Made by a program: the position numbers and the translations under genes. This document shows, piece after piece, positions 1-11,432 of a stretch of 64,000 bases of DNA; position 1 is the first letter of the stretch, and the number at the start of each line of letters is the position of its first letter. The notes under the pieces were generated by a model. The model searched no databases. It saw nothing but the letters and a program-made list of their open reading frames with translations, and was not told where the DNA came from. Origin of the DNA: Orychophragmus violaceus (lineage: Eukaryota > Streptophyta > Magnoliopsida > Brassicales > Brassicaceae); contig CM058233.1 in assembly GCA_030180135.1 (NCBI GenBank), forward strand, positions 108,417,994 through 108,481,993, given 5' to 3'.

Positions 1-266
1 GTTTGCCGGCTAGAAAGATGGAGATATTTTCTATTGAAAACGATGATACAAATTGTACTGAAGTTTACTGCTATAACTCAAAAGCACGAATATAATGTCA
101 CAATGTTAACGGGTTCGTTTGAGATAATGAGAAAGATGATTCAAAAGTACATATGTATATAGTCCCTTGAGTAGATGTCCAGAAATCTGAGTGCTTGTTC
201 CTGATTTTCATTGAATTTGGCAAGTTCTGTGAACTAATCGTTGATCCATTGCTTATGTTAATCCAG
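1..266. other. Probable intron or upstream part of the lysine-rich gene
   Basis: The stretch is AT-rich, has no convincing coding region, and ends in a plausible 3' splice site (CAG at 264-266) just before the lysine-rich exon. I read it as the last part of an intron of the gene that enters from the left. No other structure is seen. Confidence 0.5.
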
Positions 267-1290
267 GGGGCAGAGGAGAGAGCTAAGAAAGAACAAAGGA
301 GGGAGAGAAAAAGAGACAAGAAGGAGAAGAAAGACAAGAAAGATAAGAAGGATAAAAAGAGGAAGGAGAGGGAAAGAGGTGAAGGTGAAAGCTCAGAACA
401 CTCTCATAAGAGACGGGGTAAAGAAGAAGGTCCCAACAAAGATGTTCAGAACAATCAGAAAGTTGATGTTTCTCACAAGCTAAAAGAAACTGAAACTGAC
501 TGTTTGGAGAAGAGCAGCCTTACTGTAGAACGTGAGTTACTTCTATCGACGTCTCAGAACTCTTGTGAAAGCACTCTTGACAGCAATGAGCTACCGAAAC
601 AGAAGGAGAAGCAGCAGCCTCTTGATGGTAGACATAACAACAACGACTCTGGTGAGTTTGTTTGTGTTAAGGATCTAGTATTCTTGTTGCGTCAATTTAC
701 CTTTTCAGGACATTGATGACATTCTTCCTTCAAATCTATTATGATATGAAGAAAGCATTATTCGGATTCGATTGCCTATCCGAAGGCCGAAAGTTCCTGA
801 GGTGACCAACAAGGTTCAACAAAAACCTTGTCCTTCCTCGGAGATAAAGTTAGAAACATCTCAGCCTGTTGCTAGAGAGCAGCCGCAACATCCTTGTTCC
901 ACTTCTGCACCAAAGCCACATGAAGAGAAAAGAAAAGACCACAAACTCCGCAAAGAGAAGAAACTCTCATCCACGACTCAAGAAACTTCTCAACCTTCAA
1001 GCCTATGCAGGTTATGCCCTCCATCAGTGGCCGCGCAGTTCTTGAATGTAGTTGAGAATTGGGTCCCTAGCAAGATAGAGAGCAGAGTAGAGCTCACCAA
1101 CTCTGAAGATGATGATAGTTGGTGGTTTATGAAGAAGCCAAGTAGCAACAAGTTTGAGTCAGAAAGATGCAAACAAGTTAACAGAAACAATGAGACCAAG
1201 CAAGTAATAAGCAGTTCAATAGCTTGGCCATGTGCTCGCCTTTTACCAGAAGCTGATGTTTACGCCTTACCTTACACCGTCCCTTTCTGA
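267..1290 (+). CDS. Lysine-rich conserved plant protein, 3' part (At4g35940-like)
   Basis: The window holds the 3' part of the gene. The first visible exon (about 267-651) encodes a highly charged Lys/Arg/Glu tract, followed by a Ser/Glu-rich part. The last exon ends at the TGA at 1288-1290 and encodes a conserved-looking C-terminus with LCPPSVAAQFLNVVENWVP, an acidic EDDDSWWF patch and a YALPYTVPF end. No enzyme domain is visible; the charge pattern suggests a nuclear or nucleic-acid-binding protein, but that is inference. The family is unnamed; the link to At4g35940 rests on position and general appearance. The intron is odd: the obvious acceptor (CAG at 706-708) gives an immediate stop, and TGA at 742-744 interrupts the otherwise good frame. 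Acceptor AG at 750-751 (intron 652-751) restores frame and skips that stop. The gene is therefore either spliced at 752 or damaged. Confidence 0.7.
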
Positions 1291-1669
1291 TCTAACAATG
1301 AACCTGGTCGAGGTGTCCATGTCCCGACCAGACATTTTTGGTTTAGTCAAAGGTTGTTATAAGAACAGTGTGTTTGTTTACTATAGTGAAATGAGTTCTA
1401 AGCTTCAATCTTATATTGCTGATAAATTGAATGAGAAGTGGGATTACATACATCATCACATTATATTGGACAAAACATTTAGAATGGAAGAGACTACTCT
1501 ACTGCAATATTAGCTCTCTCGATTATCAATTGAAACAGAAGTTGAATTAAACCCATAATTTGTTTTTGAAGGAACTACAAGACATCAATCCCACAAAAAA
1601 AAAAAAATGAAAAGCAAATACTTTTTAAAGACCATTTTCACAGAGCTTGTTGGCCTCCATGAAAGGCTA
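1291..1669. other. Shared 3' region of two convergent genes
   Basis: This holds the 3' ends of the lysine-rich gene (+) and the ROP gene (-), which converge with about 380 bases between their stop codons. It contains an A13 run near 1597-1609. No further gene is seen. Confidence 0.7.
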
Positions 1670-3328
1670 TTACAAAATGGAGCAAGCTTTTTGTGCTTTG
1701 CTCTTCTTTTTCTTCTGTTTTGGAGGTTGAAGGACAACTCTGATTGCTGCATCGAAGACTCCCTTCACGTTCTGTAGTGTTATCACACATGGTTTTCATC
1801 AATAAGATGTAAGCCAACATTGAAAAATTGACTGATAAGATAAGTGTTTTCTGCTTTTACCTCTTGTGATTTTGAACTGCACTCGATGTAAGCAGGCGCT
1901 CCAATTAGCTTCTTGAGCTCCTCTCCCTTTAATGCAGAGCAGGCAAATGATTAATGGGTTTTAGTAAAACTGGGAAAATTGCATTGAGGAAATGAAAGTA
2001 ATTCATACCTGAACAGTGGTAATAGGGACAGCACCAGGATGGTCGATGAAAAACTGTTTGTCATCCCGAAGATCTAAAAGAAAACAAGGTTAAATAATAC
2101 AAAAAGGGTAAGACCTAGTATCAAAATTGCAGATAACAAAGATTCATATGCAGCAAATAGGAGGAATCTTTAGACAAACCATAGGCAACATATTGGAAAA
2201 TGGTTGGAGGCCGCTTATCTAGAGGTTTATACATGCTATTCGCTAGCTATTTGACTGGAGAATGCTTGAATGCATTGATCTTGGAGGTCATTAAGAAATG
2301 GAGGTAACTTAAAAGGTCATGACAAGAAAAGGTTATATAGCATATGATTGCTTCTCACAAGAAGTGCAAGATACAAGAAGAAACCTGCTAGCCAATGAGT
2401 CAATGACACACTCTGAAAACTAGCTTTGGTTTCACCTATTGGATCTATGTTGAAATGGTACAAGTTCTAACCAGAACCAATTACGTCCACTAGTGTCATA
2501 TATATCATATCCTCTTAAGAAAGTCGCAAGAAAAAGGCTACAACTGTAGGTGCTGATTCTCTTCATCAGAACACAATGCGAATAAGAGATATATAAATGC
2601 ATGATGCCTAGAGTAACTTACCTAGTTTGGTGCCAACAAGGACAATGGGGACACCAGGAGCATAGTGCTTCAACTCTGGGATCCACTGTAAAAAAAAACA
2701 GCAAGATTAAGCCGCAAAAATCATAAACCAAACACTCTTGTTCAACAATTGGAAAGTGACGATCACCAAGGACAATGGAACTGACCTTCTTGGAGACATT
2801 CTCATAACTAGCCTTACTAATGAGAGAGAAGGCTAGAATGAATACATCAGCACCACGGTAACTCAATGGTCTTAATCTGTTATAATCTTCCTGCCCTGTA
2901 AACATTATTATTAATCAGACCTTGATTGATTGATATAAGATCCATAGCTGCAAATCAATGACGAAAAGGGTAATCATTACCTGCAGTATCCCATAATCCA
3001 AGATTCACTGTGCTCCCGTTAACAACCACATTCGCACTAAAGTTATCAAAAACAGTCGGGACATAGTCCTGTTCCATGGAAAATTCAGACAAGCTTTCAA
3101 TCGGACAAAAGCAAATAAATACTATGTTCAGACAGAGATGATGACAATTCCCAAGCAAGAATGTCGAGCTGAAAGGTTTGAATTCATCCCCGTTACAATA
3201 GAATCGAAGAAAGAGATGATTATTATTACCGTGGGAAAGGTGTTGCTGGTGTAAGAAATGAGCAAACATGTTTTACCGACAGCTCCATCACCAACGGTGA
3301 CGCACTTTATGAACCTTGAAGCGCTCAT
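1670..3328 (-). CDS. ROP5: ROP/RAC Rho-type small GTPase (ARAC6/ROP5-like)
   Basis: Plant Rho GTPases switch between GDP and GTP forms at the plasma membrane and direct polar growth through actin and exocytosis. Seven exons join in phase: 3230-3328, 2981-3068, 2786-2895, 2622-2685, 2009-2073, 1861-1926 and 1670-1771, giving 197 residues, the usual ROP length. Visible motifs are the P-loop GDGAVGKT (residues 13-20), effector loop YVPTVFDNF, switch II WDTAGQEDYNRLRPLSYRG, the base-binding GTKLDLRDD, a polybasic KQKKKKSK stretch, and a C-terminal CSIL box. A CaaX ending in Leu predicts geranylgeranylation (type I ROP). The position next to the peroxidase gene matches At4g35950 (ARAC6/ROP5), but close paralogues ROP1, ROP3 and ROP5 differ little, so the symbol rests mainly on synteny. 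Intron 2074-2621 is the longest. A 5' UTR intron upstream of 3328 is possible. Confidence 0.93.
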
Positions 3329-4097
3329 TGCCTCCACAATTACAGAATACGAAAGGGACAACAAATGTTCAAGAAATAAAGAAATCAACCTCAGATCTAT
3401 GCCTGAGGAAGCCCACAATATGAAGCCAATTCCTTCGAATCGTCTACCATTTACATTCAATTAACCATCTCCGGCACAAACAACACCCTGGAAAATGTAA
3501 GTAAATGTGGAAATCAGGAAAAAAATGCGAGAGGTAAACACAAAGACGTGATCAAGGAAGAAGAAGATGAATGTTGTTGTTGTTAGCAAAACGTGAGGAC
3601 GATGAATTGGATCGAGACAGAGAAGGTTAGAGAGAGAAAGAGACAAGTAGAAAGTGATGGCCTGAGATAATTGCCATTGAAGCGTTCCCTTAATGGATTA
3701 ATCTCTGCCATTAACCTCCCCGATTCTTTTGCCTCCTTTTTCTTTTCCATTCTTCTGTTTTTTTTTTTTAATAAAAAATATTAACGTTTCTATTTCCTCT
3801 TTTATTTGTTTTTGATTGGTTTCATTTTTCTTAAAAAAAATTGTTCATACAATTATTTAAAATTAACTTCATTTCCATCGGGTTCTAGTATCTAAAATAC
3901 CCATAAATAATTAAAACTTGAAAAAATACTCAAAAAATATTTGAAAATATTTGAATTACAAAAAAAAAACCGAAAAATTTATACTCCAATTATCTAAAAT
4001 ATTCGAAAATACTCAAAATATATGTACTATCCAAAATATAAAAAAGTAAAAACTACTCAAATTATATAAAAATACTCAGAAAAAATGTTAGAACTAA
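3329..4097. other. ROP 5' leader and AT-rich intergenic DNA
   Basis: The first about 330 bases are probably ROP 5' UTR and core promoter, with pyrimidine-rich stretches on the minus strand. The rest (about 3700-4090) is very AT-rich with short A/T runs and degenerate ACTCAAAATAT-type words. No gene is seen. Confidence 0.6.
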
Positions 4098-4353
4098 GAG
4101 CATAAACAATGTTGTTACTGTGCATGGGTTTCTTAAACAAATTTTTTAATGTTTTTTTTTTTTTTTTTCTGCAGACGAAAAAAAAAAAAAAAAATTGGCC
4201 AATCACGTAGCGCCACGTAGGCGATACAGTGAAGAAACGGTATACTAACTAAGGATTCATTCGCGCAGGTTGTTAACTATTTATGTGGGACCCACAATTT
4301 TTTACTATATTTTTGCCTAAGATACCACGCCGAGAACGAGGTTGAACGTGCTC
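4098..4353. mobile_element. TAA-flanked MITE in the peroxidase promoter
   Basis: The element begins GAGCATAAACAATG, ends GTTGAACGTGCTC (imperfect inverted repeats), and is flanked by TAA at 4095-4097 and 4354-4356. It shares the inner GCCACGTAGGCG and CCTAAGATAC words with the elements near 20.0-20.5 kb and 30.5-31.4 kb. A 3-bp TTA/TAA target duplication with GAGCAT termini suggests the PIF/Harbinger class; that assignment is inference. It ends 237 bases upstream of the peroxidase start codon. Confidence 0.7.
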
Positions 4354-4590
4354 TAACCAAAGTTAAATAAAAGTTGTGAATATATGCCAAGATTAGCTTA
4401 AGGGTTCTCCCAAAACGATCAAAACATACTTTGCTTTCTCCAGCTGACAAAACATACTTCTCCTATAAACCCTTCTTCAATCTTAACATATAAATACATA
4501 CATTGCGCAATCGTATTCATCGTTCAGAGTCATTCTTCAATCCTACTCATCGTTCTTGATTTCTTTTGTTTCCTCTTTGCAAGTCTTACA

Positions 4591-5991
4591 ATGGCAATGA
4601 CAGTTGATGCAGAGTACCTGAAAGAGATAGAGAAGACTCGTAGAGACCTTCGAGCTCTCATGTCTTCCAGAAACTGTGCTCCCATCATGCTCCGTCTTGC
4701 GTAACATCATCTCTTTCTTTCTCTCTAATCATTATTCTCCATTTGCATATAGATGGCATGACGCGGTGTGTATTTGCATATAGATGGCATGATGCGGGAA
4801 CTTATGAAGCCAAGAAGAAAACTGGTGGTCCCAATGGCTCTATTAGATTCAAGGACGAGCTAAACCGCCCACACAACAAGGGTCTTGAGAAAGCAGTCGC
4901 CTTCTGCGGTCAGTCATGATGCCTTTGTTTTACATCTTTGGTTGCTGTTTCTTTTGATGTCTGAATTTTGGTTTCTGGTTTCAGAGGAAGTCAAAGCTAA
5001 GCATCCCCGAGTCTCTTATGCAGACCTTTATCAGGTAAACAACAACTCAAAGCCATAAAAACTTTCATCCTTTTTGCAGGATGTGCTCGACAGATTCTTT
5101 GTTTTGAACTCAGCTGGCAGGAGTTGTTGCAGTCGAAGTTACCGGTGGTCCTGCAATCCAATTCACTCCAGGCCGTAAGGTACACTTACAGTTATCCCTA
5201 AAGGATAACGCGTTAGAAACATATACATGCTAAGTGACCCATATTGATTTCAGGATGCTGACTCCCCAGATGAAGGAGAACTTCCAGATCCGAACCAAGG
5301 TGCCTCACATCTAAGAACTCTCTTCTCACGTATGGGTCTATCTGACAGAGACATTGTAGCTCTCTCTGGAGGCCACACTCTGGTACTTAAGTACTAACTC
5401 TCCTTTAAAATATCCTCCCCTCACTAAACATGCTCCAATGAACCAACTTGGTTGCTGTTTTTTTATACAGGGGCGTGCACATAAGGAAAGATCAGATTTT
5501 GAAGGTCCTTGGACACAAGATCCTCTCAAGTTTGATAACTCGTATTTTACGTAAGCCAACAACACAAAATCATACAAAGTTAGAACGAGAAAGAGTTTTG
5601 AAACTTACATTTTCTGCTGATTGATGTTTCAGAGAGCTTCTAAAAGGGGAAACTCCAGGATTGCTTCAACTGAAAACCGACAAAGCTCTACTTAGTGATC
5701 CCAAGTTCGAGCCCTATGTTAAGCTGTATGCCAAGGTAGATTACATGAAACTTTTAGTTTGGATGAGTATCTGCTTTCACCAACAAAATGAATGTATCAT
5801 GTTGTCTATGACAGGACGAGGATGTGTTCTTCAGAGATTACGCAATTTCACACAAGAAACTCTCAGAACTAGGATTTAATCCACCAAGAAATATCTCTTC
5901 AACAGTGACGCAACAGACGCTTGGAATCGCTGTTGCTGCAGCTGTTGTGATCTTCACCATATGCTATGAAGCAAGCAGAAGAGGCAAGTGA
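4591..5991 (+). CDS. APX5: Peroxisomal membrane-type L-ascorbate peroxidase (APX5-like)
   Basis: The haem enzyme reduces hydrogen peroxide with ascorbate. Eight exons join in phase: 4591-4700, 4784-4908, 4985-5034, 5114-5179, 5254-5382, 5471-5550, 5633-5735 and 5815-5991, giving 279 residues, the length I recall for Arabidopsis APX5. Distal haem residues sit in LRLAWHDAG (Arg35, Trp38, His39) and the proximal His158 in ALSGGHTLGRAHKERS. A C-terminal hydrophobic segment (about residues 248-265), followed by basic ASRRGK, is the tail anchor typical of the peroxisomal/ER-membrane isoforms APX3 and APX5. The start has the family's expected N-terminal length. Its place between the ROP and the senescence-domain gene matches At4g35970. 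Oddity: the acceptor of intron 1 is duplicated (see 4741-4797), and the upstream copy would give a truncated protein. Confidence 0.93.
4741..4797 (+). repeat. Tandem duplication of the exon 2 splice acceptor
   Basis: A 26-base block covering the 3' splice site and the first codons of exon 2 occurs at 4741-4766 and again at 4772-4797, with one mismatch (C/T). Both copies contain GCATATAG followed by ATGGCATGA. The downstream AG (4782-4783) gives the correct frame; the upstream AG (4751-4752) adds 31 bases and meets TAG within about ten codons. Confidence 0.93.
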
Positions 5992-6633
5992 GGAGGTTTC
6001 ACAGATGCGTAAAGGGCTAACAGAAAATGTACAAATGTTGGTTGAATGAATGCAATAAAAAGAAACGATTCATGGGATGTTATTTACCTTCATGCTCCTT
6101 ATCAACCTTCATTGCTTTGAAATTGCTTAATCATACAGCTTCCTAACATTAGTAAGTTCACTCCGATAAACAGCATTATACATAACAGCATGTGACTACT
6201 TTCACCCTCAAAGAAATAGAATTTATGGATGTTTCCATAGGAAGAACACAGAGGATCAAATAGGTTGCCATAGACAATACAATCTGACTCAAGAAACTAT
6301 GTTCTGTGCGTGGGAATAGCATATAAACTACACCATAAGTTCTATATTCAAGAAATCGGAAATATCTTACTGTAAAAAGAAAAACATAGTGAAACAGATG
6401 AATATATTTAAGTCTGTCTGAACAGAATATAAGAACAGAACGATAATATTTCGAAGTAGTAGCATAGCATTTGTTTTTCAAAGAGTCACACATCTGGGAA
6501 TACAGCATTAACACTAATAGTGTTACACTATCATGGACAAAGCACCAGTTAAAATGTGATAATAGGTTTCTCGGGGACATATACTTAGCATGTGATCTAT
6601 CTAGTGAGATCCTGAGAAATCGAAAAGGTAAGA
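5992..6633. other. Convergent 3' regions of the peroxidase and the 88-residue protein gene
   Basis: The stretch contains the peroxidase 3' UTR (an AATAAA-like signal lies near 6054) and the 3' UTR of the minus-strand gene. The open frame at 6176-6637 has no recognisable content and overlaps UTR, so it is not called. Confidence 0.6.
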
Positions 6634-7421
6634 TCAAAGTGCCCTGAAACTATCAACTTTATCTAGCCTGGCTGTACCAGAGCTGGATGATTCGCCGACA
6701 GGATCAGGAGAAGTTGCTGCTCTAGAAGCTTCTCTTCTTTTCAGAGAAGTTGGCAATCCTGAGATCTCCTATAAAATCAAGACTCACTCATATAAGCCTA
6801 AAAATGTTCATACTCAAATCACAAGACACAAACAAACTAAATGGCTGAAACAAACAATTCAATGCCTACCTTCATCAAATGCAACCTCATGTCAGTAGGA
6901 CGAGTCTGATTTCCGATGCAGGCCATTGCAAACTTGGAATAACTAAACAATACATCAGCAGCAGCTTGCTTCTTCTCATCAACCTATAAGAATACATCTA
7001 TCAGCTCAACTTTTAGGCAAATATTTAAAAATCTTATCAAAATGAAAGACGAAAGAAGCAACACAATATCATGATTCTACTTCCAGGATTGGTCATGGAA
7101 TCATCTTCATCAAGACGAAGTGATGGCATTCACTAAAGCTCAGATTTTTATGAAACCCTTTGCCCCCAATCCCATCAACAAATGTATAGAGAGAATCAAA
7201 TAGGAAAAACGAGGAAACCATAGTTTGAAGAATACTTAAATTTTTAAAATTACGAATCAACATTTTGACTGAATTAGGTTTTCCATGTTCTTAAATTCAC
7301 AGGAAAGCTAATCCCCGATTTGATCCTTTACCATCTGAATTTGAAAATACTCAAGAGAACCCAGGAAAAACAAATCCGAAGAACGAGAGATCAGAAGTCG
7401 TACCTCGTAATCATCTTTCAT
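6634..7421 (-). CDS. Conserved 88-residue plant protein (At4g35980-like)
   Basis: Three exons, 7404-7421 (six codons), 6870-6983 and 6634-6768, join in phase to an 88-residue protein beginning MKDDYEVDEKKQ and ending KVDSFRAL. The middle exon encodes a probable helix, ADVLFSYSKFAMACIGN, followed by QTRPTDMRLHLMKEIS; the C-terminal third is Ser/Arg-rich and probably disordered. No catalytic motif, signal peptide or membrane span is seen. The tiny first exon ending in a good donor (GTACGA) and the preserved frame across both introns argue for a real gene. Its position matches the uncharacterised At4g35980. Function unknown. Confidence 0.8.
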
Positions 7422-8202
7422 GGTGAAGAAGAGGGATCAACTGTCTAGCGTTCCTGCTGCGCTGGTCTTGTGCAGAAGACAGCGACAATGAGTGACCTTA
7501 TTTACCTATGTTGGTATTTTTTCCGGTTCGGTTTTCAGTTTTTCCGGTTATTAAATTTGTACCGAAATTTTGAAAAAAACGGCTAACTTCGTTTAATTTT
7601 AATTATTTCGATTAATTTTAATATATTTAATAACAATGAGTGATTAATTTAAGGGATATTCGATCATTTCAAGCATTCGGTTCAAAAATTTAATATTTTT
7701 AGTTTATACAAAAAAAAATTTGATTGGTTTGTTGAAAAGAGACAAACCGAAATCCAAAAATACTTTTCGAATTAACCTAAATAATTGAACCAAGCTAATC
7801 GAACTGAATTAACCAGATTTTTTTGATAAATTGGGTTCGGTAGGTTCGATTCGGTTAAAAGTTTCCAGGCTAGTTTTGCTTATCCTAAAACGACGGGTGA
7901 TTAAAAATAGCAGAGCATGTAACAAAAGTGACATTACATAACAATACTTAACTAGCCAGAGAAAATCATAAAAGCGAAAGTAGAAACAAGAACATTATAA
8001 TTCTCATTTTACGATATTTTGCTGTACCAATCAAACCAATACAAAAAAAAAAATTGAATCCATGTTTGTATAAATCTATTGATTCTAAAAAAAAGGAGCA
8101 AATCACTTCTCAACCAACAATAATAACAAATTAACCTAATCTTTTCCTGGTTATTGCTTCTGCACCAAGGCAATGAGACTGATATACAAACAACACACCA
8201 TC
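7422..8202. repeat. Intergenic stretch with a CGGTTCGG-rich repeat
   Basis: The part at about 7510-7875 is a degenerate array of CGGTTCGG/CCGAACC words on both strands, the same composition as at 45590-45890 and 47180-47610. The remainder is AT-rich 5' sequence of the 88-residue gene (7422-7500) and 3' UTR of the ERD7-like gene (about 7900-8202). No gene is seen. Confidence 0.6.
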
Positions 8203-10244
8203 CTACTTAGAACTCTTTTTCCCCTTCTTCTTCTTTTCTTTCTCTGCCGTTTTAACTGCAGCTTTAGCAAGCGACGATGGCTTAACTGCACTCTTTGGGT
8301 TAAGAGCTTGTCTGATCTTGAAAACTGTCCAAGCCGTTCCAAGAGCATGCCCTGCTGCTCCAAGCCCTGCGTTGGTCGCCTCTGCTGTCTTTGCTCCATA
8401 CCTACACATCAATCATCCAATCAATATAACACCAAGACCAACAATGTTCTTTTGACATGAACACATTGGCAGCTTTTGTAATCTTACTTGTGATCGACAA
8501 TTTCAGTAGTGACAGTTGATGATGTTTTCATAACGTTCCTTCCAGCTACTTCAACAGCATCACAAACCTTGTCTGTCACAAATGATTAAACAGAGTTTTA
8601 AGTTTTCAATCATCAGAAACCTAATAAAGATAGATGGATAAGTCAACTCTTACTGAATCCGTCAAGTGTTGCAAGAACCATTTCTCCTGGAAGAAGACCA
8701 AAGAGTTTCTTCCCGGCCGTGCTGTTTATCACTGAGCTGGTGAAGAATCCAGATACTTTTATAACTCCAGAGAGCACTCCATTCGCCACCTTCTCTGTCA
8801 TTTTTGTCATCTTCCTCACTCTGTTATATAACACAATACATCTTGAGTTGATAAAGAGAAAGAACACACAATCTTGAAGATAAACAAAATTGTAGTGATG
8901 TTAAAGTGGACTCAAAGCCCGCAAGTCTAAACGGACCCTGTATAAAATTGTGGTCCATTTAGAACCGTATGCCCGTTTTAAAACATACAAAAGTAAATGG
9001 ACATAAATAGGATTGACGTATTTAGATCCGCAGGTTTAGCAGGTATGGATGCAAATCTAAACAAACTTTGTATAAAATTGTGGACCGTTTAGACTTGCAT
9101 GCCCATTTAAAAACATACAAAAATAAACACATATAAACAGGGTTGACGTGTTTAAACTGGCATGTTTAGCGGGTATATCAATAGGTCTAAATGATTATCG
9201 TAAGATGATATTTTTTATACTAAAAGTTTTAAACAGATCTAAACAGATAAACAGGTCGGTTTAAGCCCGACGGACTTTAAGTTAAACGGACATGCCCTAA
9301 ACGGGCTCGGACCGCCAATTTTAACAACACTACAAGATTGAAAGATTGTACCTTATGAGACGTTTGAGAGTTGCAGGGCTAACTTCTCTCTCCTTCTCTG
9401 CTTTGGTCAACTTCCGTTTCATGAAATCATTTCCCCACATGAGACGATCCATTGTCACATCTCCACACCAAAGAATCCCTTTGATCAGTTGTCCAGAACC
9501 AGCAGCGATCAATTTCGCCGCAACTCCACTGTAATCCTCAACATTCGGAGCTAGAGTCGTCCAATACGCAGTACATTGTTTCTCAACCATCTTCTTCCTC
9601 TTTCCCGTCAACTCCTCCGGCGACGTTTCCTTCGCCGCCGTCAAATCCATCACGACCTCCCCTTTCTCCGCCGTGAAACTGCTGTAATCTGCTAAGATCT
9701 GGTCTAGCTTCTCCAGTAAAGGCTCTTGTCCTTTAGAAGCTATTGTTAATCCGTAATTCAACATATCATTGTTGTTGGTATTCTCTTTGTCGGTGGAATG
9801 ATCCGACTTGGATTCTTTGATGGGTCGGAGCGAGAAGAAGTAATGAGACTCATCGACTTTTACGGCCGGTTCGTCTTTAGTCAACGGCCACTGGATCTCA
9901 TCAGCGACGCGAGCGAAAACCGCGACGGTGATCTCTCCCTGAACAAGGCGGAGAATCTCGAGATCGCCAACAGCGAGCTCGACGCTGTAGGATTTGTCGA
10001 TGAGGTGGAGAATTGCGCCGTGGATTGTTAGAATCACTTCCTCTGTTGCCATCGGAGGAGCTGAGGCTGAGTGAGAGACGGTTGTCGTCGGTTGCTCCGG
10101 GAAGATGTTGTTGACAAGATCATTCACGTTGAGTGAGGGATAGAGATTGTTTGTAGAAGAGGAAGAGGAGGAGCTTGGGAGAGGAGTGTTGGTGGTTGAA
10201 GTGTCGACGGTCGGGTAGAGCTTGGGATTTGCAGAGCATTCCAT
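8203..10244 (-). CDS. Senescence/dehydration-associated protein, ERD7 family
   Basis: Four exons, 9352-10244, 8654-8820, 8488-8572 and 8203-8401, join in phase to 447 residues, close to the 450 or so known for ERD7-like proteins. The N-terminus is Ser/Thr/Pro-rich; a beta-rich middle contains VILTIHGAILHLIDKSYSVELAVGDLEILRL; and the C-terminal half is the plant senescence domain, with a Gly/Ala-rich amphipathic stretch (VANGVLSGVIKVSGFFTSS, then AGLGAAGHALGTAWTVFKIR) and a very basic tail KEKKKKGKKSSK. ERD7 proteins are stress-induced and have been linked to membrane-lipid composition and cold tolerance. The position matches At4g35985. Intron 1 carries a tandem duplication (8925-9185). The gene is divergent from the methyltransferase gene, with about 1.2 kb between the two starts. 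Confidence 0.92.
8925..9185. repeat. Two-copy tandem repeat, about 130-bp unit, in intron 1
   Basis: Two diverged copies, about 8925-9050 and 9056-9185, share TATAAAATTGTGG (8941 and 9071, offset 130), then GCCC-TTTAAAACATACAAAA and later a GGTTTAGCAGGTAT-like word. They lie in intron 1 of the ERD7-family gene. Confidence 0.75.
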
Positions 10245-11432
10245 TTTTCGCCGGAAATCTACAGTCGGAGGAGGAAGACGAAGAATCGTTTGGTATTTAT
10301 ATGAATGTATAAAAGATTTGGGCCAAAAAAGAAAAAAGTGAAAAGATTAGCGAATGTACTTTTGATTAACTATTAAGTAATTGACTGTCGGATACAGACA
10401 GAACGTGGGGGGTGCGTGTTTGAAGAGCGCGTCCTTTATCTAAACCGGGACGGTTTACAACATAACTATTCTTAGGAAATTTTCCCGCGGTTATCCAACA
10501 ATTACTTTATTATATAAATCATTTTATCAAAAAGATATGCTATAAATATTACTTTTCATTCATTTTAAGAAAATAATCTACACATAAAAGTGACAGATTT
10601 GAAAGTAATGAAGATGTTAGATGTATAATTGTTTATGGTAATGAAAATCTATTTGACGGTAGAGCCTGATGATTCTTATCTCAACAATGAAGGAAATTTT
10701 ATTTTCCTTTTTGTTCTAGAATCTTAAAAGATTCAAATAATTAATGTATGTCTAATCAATAATGCTGATGAAAAACTTTTTTTAGTGGATAATAGGAAAG
10801 ATAAGAAGTAAGGAAGATAATTGTTGTACTGTTTTAACTTTTAATAATAGTTGGTAATTTATAGAGTAAAATAATATTGTTTATAAGAAAATTTATATAT
10901 TCTATCACCTATTATTTTCTCTATTTTTTGACATAGGTCTACTTTAGAGTAAATCAATTTGCAATTGCATCTCATATCACTGAAAACTTTACATTTTGGA
11001 AAAAAATTCAGTAAAGTTCAAAGTAATTAAACTTTATAAATAAGGATAAATAATTAAAAGAAAGAAAATCTAGACAAAGTAATTTAAATATTAATTTATA
11101 AAATAAATGTAAAAATAATTAACATGTAGACTGATTACTTGATTAGAATCATAAAAATCTGTTTGAAATTTGAATGCTAATGTATCATCTTTGTCAAAAA
11201 AAAAAAAAAAAAAAATTACTGTCCTTGGTTATCATAACCCAAAATGGTTACTGTGCTAACAAAACTAATTTTTCTTTAACCCAAAAAGAAAGGTAAATAA
11301 TAAAACAAAATCTCGCCGGAAAAGAAAAAGACTTTTTGGAAAACACTCTCTCACCGTCCGAAGAGAAATCGTCGTCGTTATCGCCGTTTTTGTTAGAGAA
11401 ACTCCGGCGGAGAAAGCGATAAAGATAATTCC
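10245..11432. other. Divergent promoter region of the ERD7-like and methyltransferase genes
   Basis: This 1.2-kb AT-rich region separates two genes transcribed away from each other. It contains an A-run near 11197-11215. A run of short pyrimidine-rich 5' leader precedes the methyltransferase ATG. No open frame with recognisable content is seen. Confidence 0.6.

Noticed and set aside
6176..6637. 153-residue minus-strand open frame after the peroxidase gene
   Set aside because: It lies mostly in 3' UTR, has no conserved content, and overlaps the end of the real 88-residue gene in another phase.
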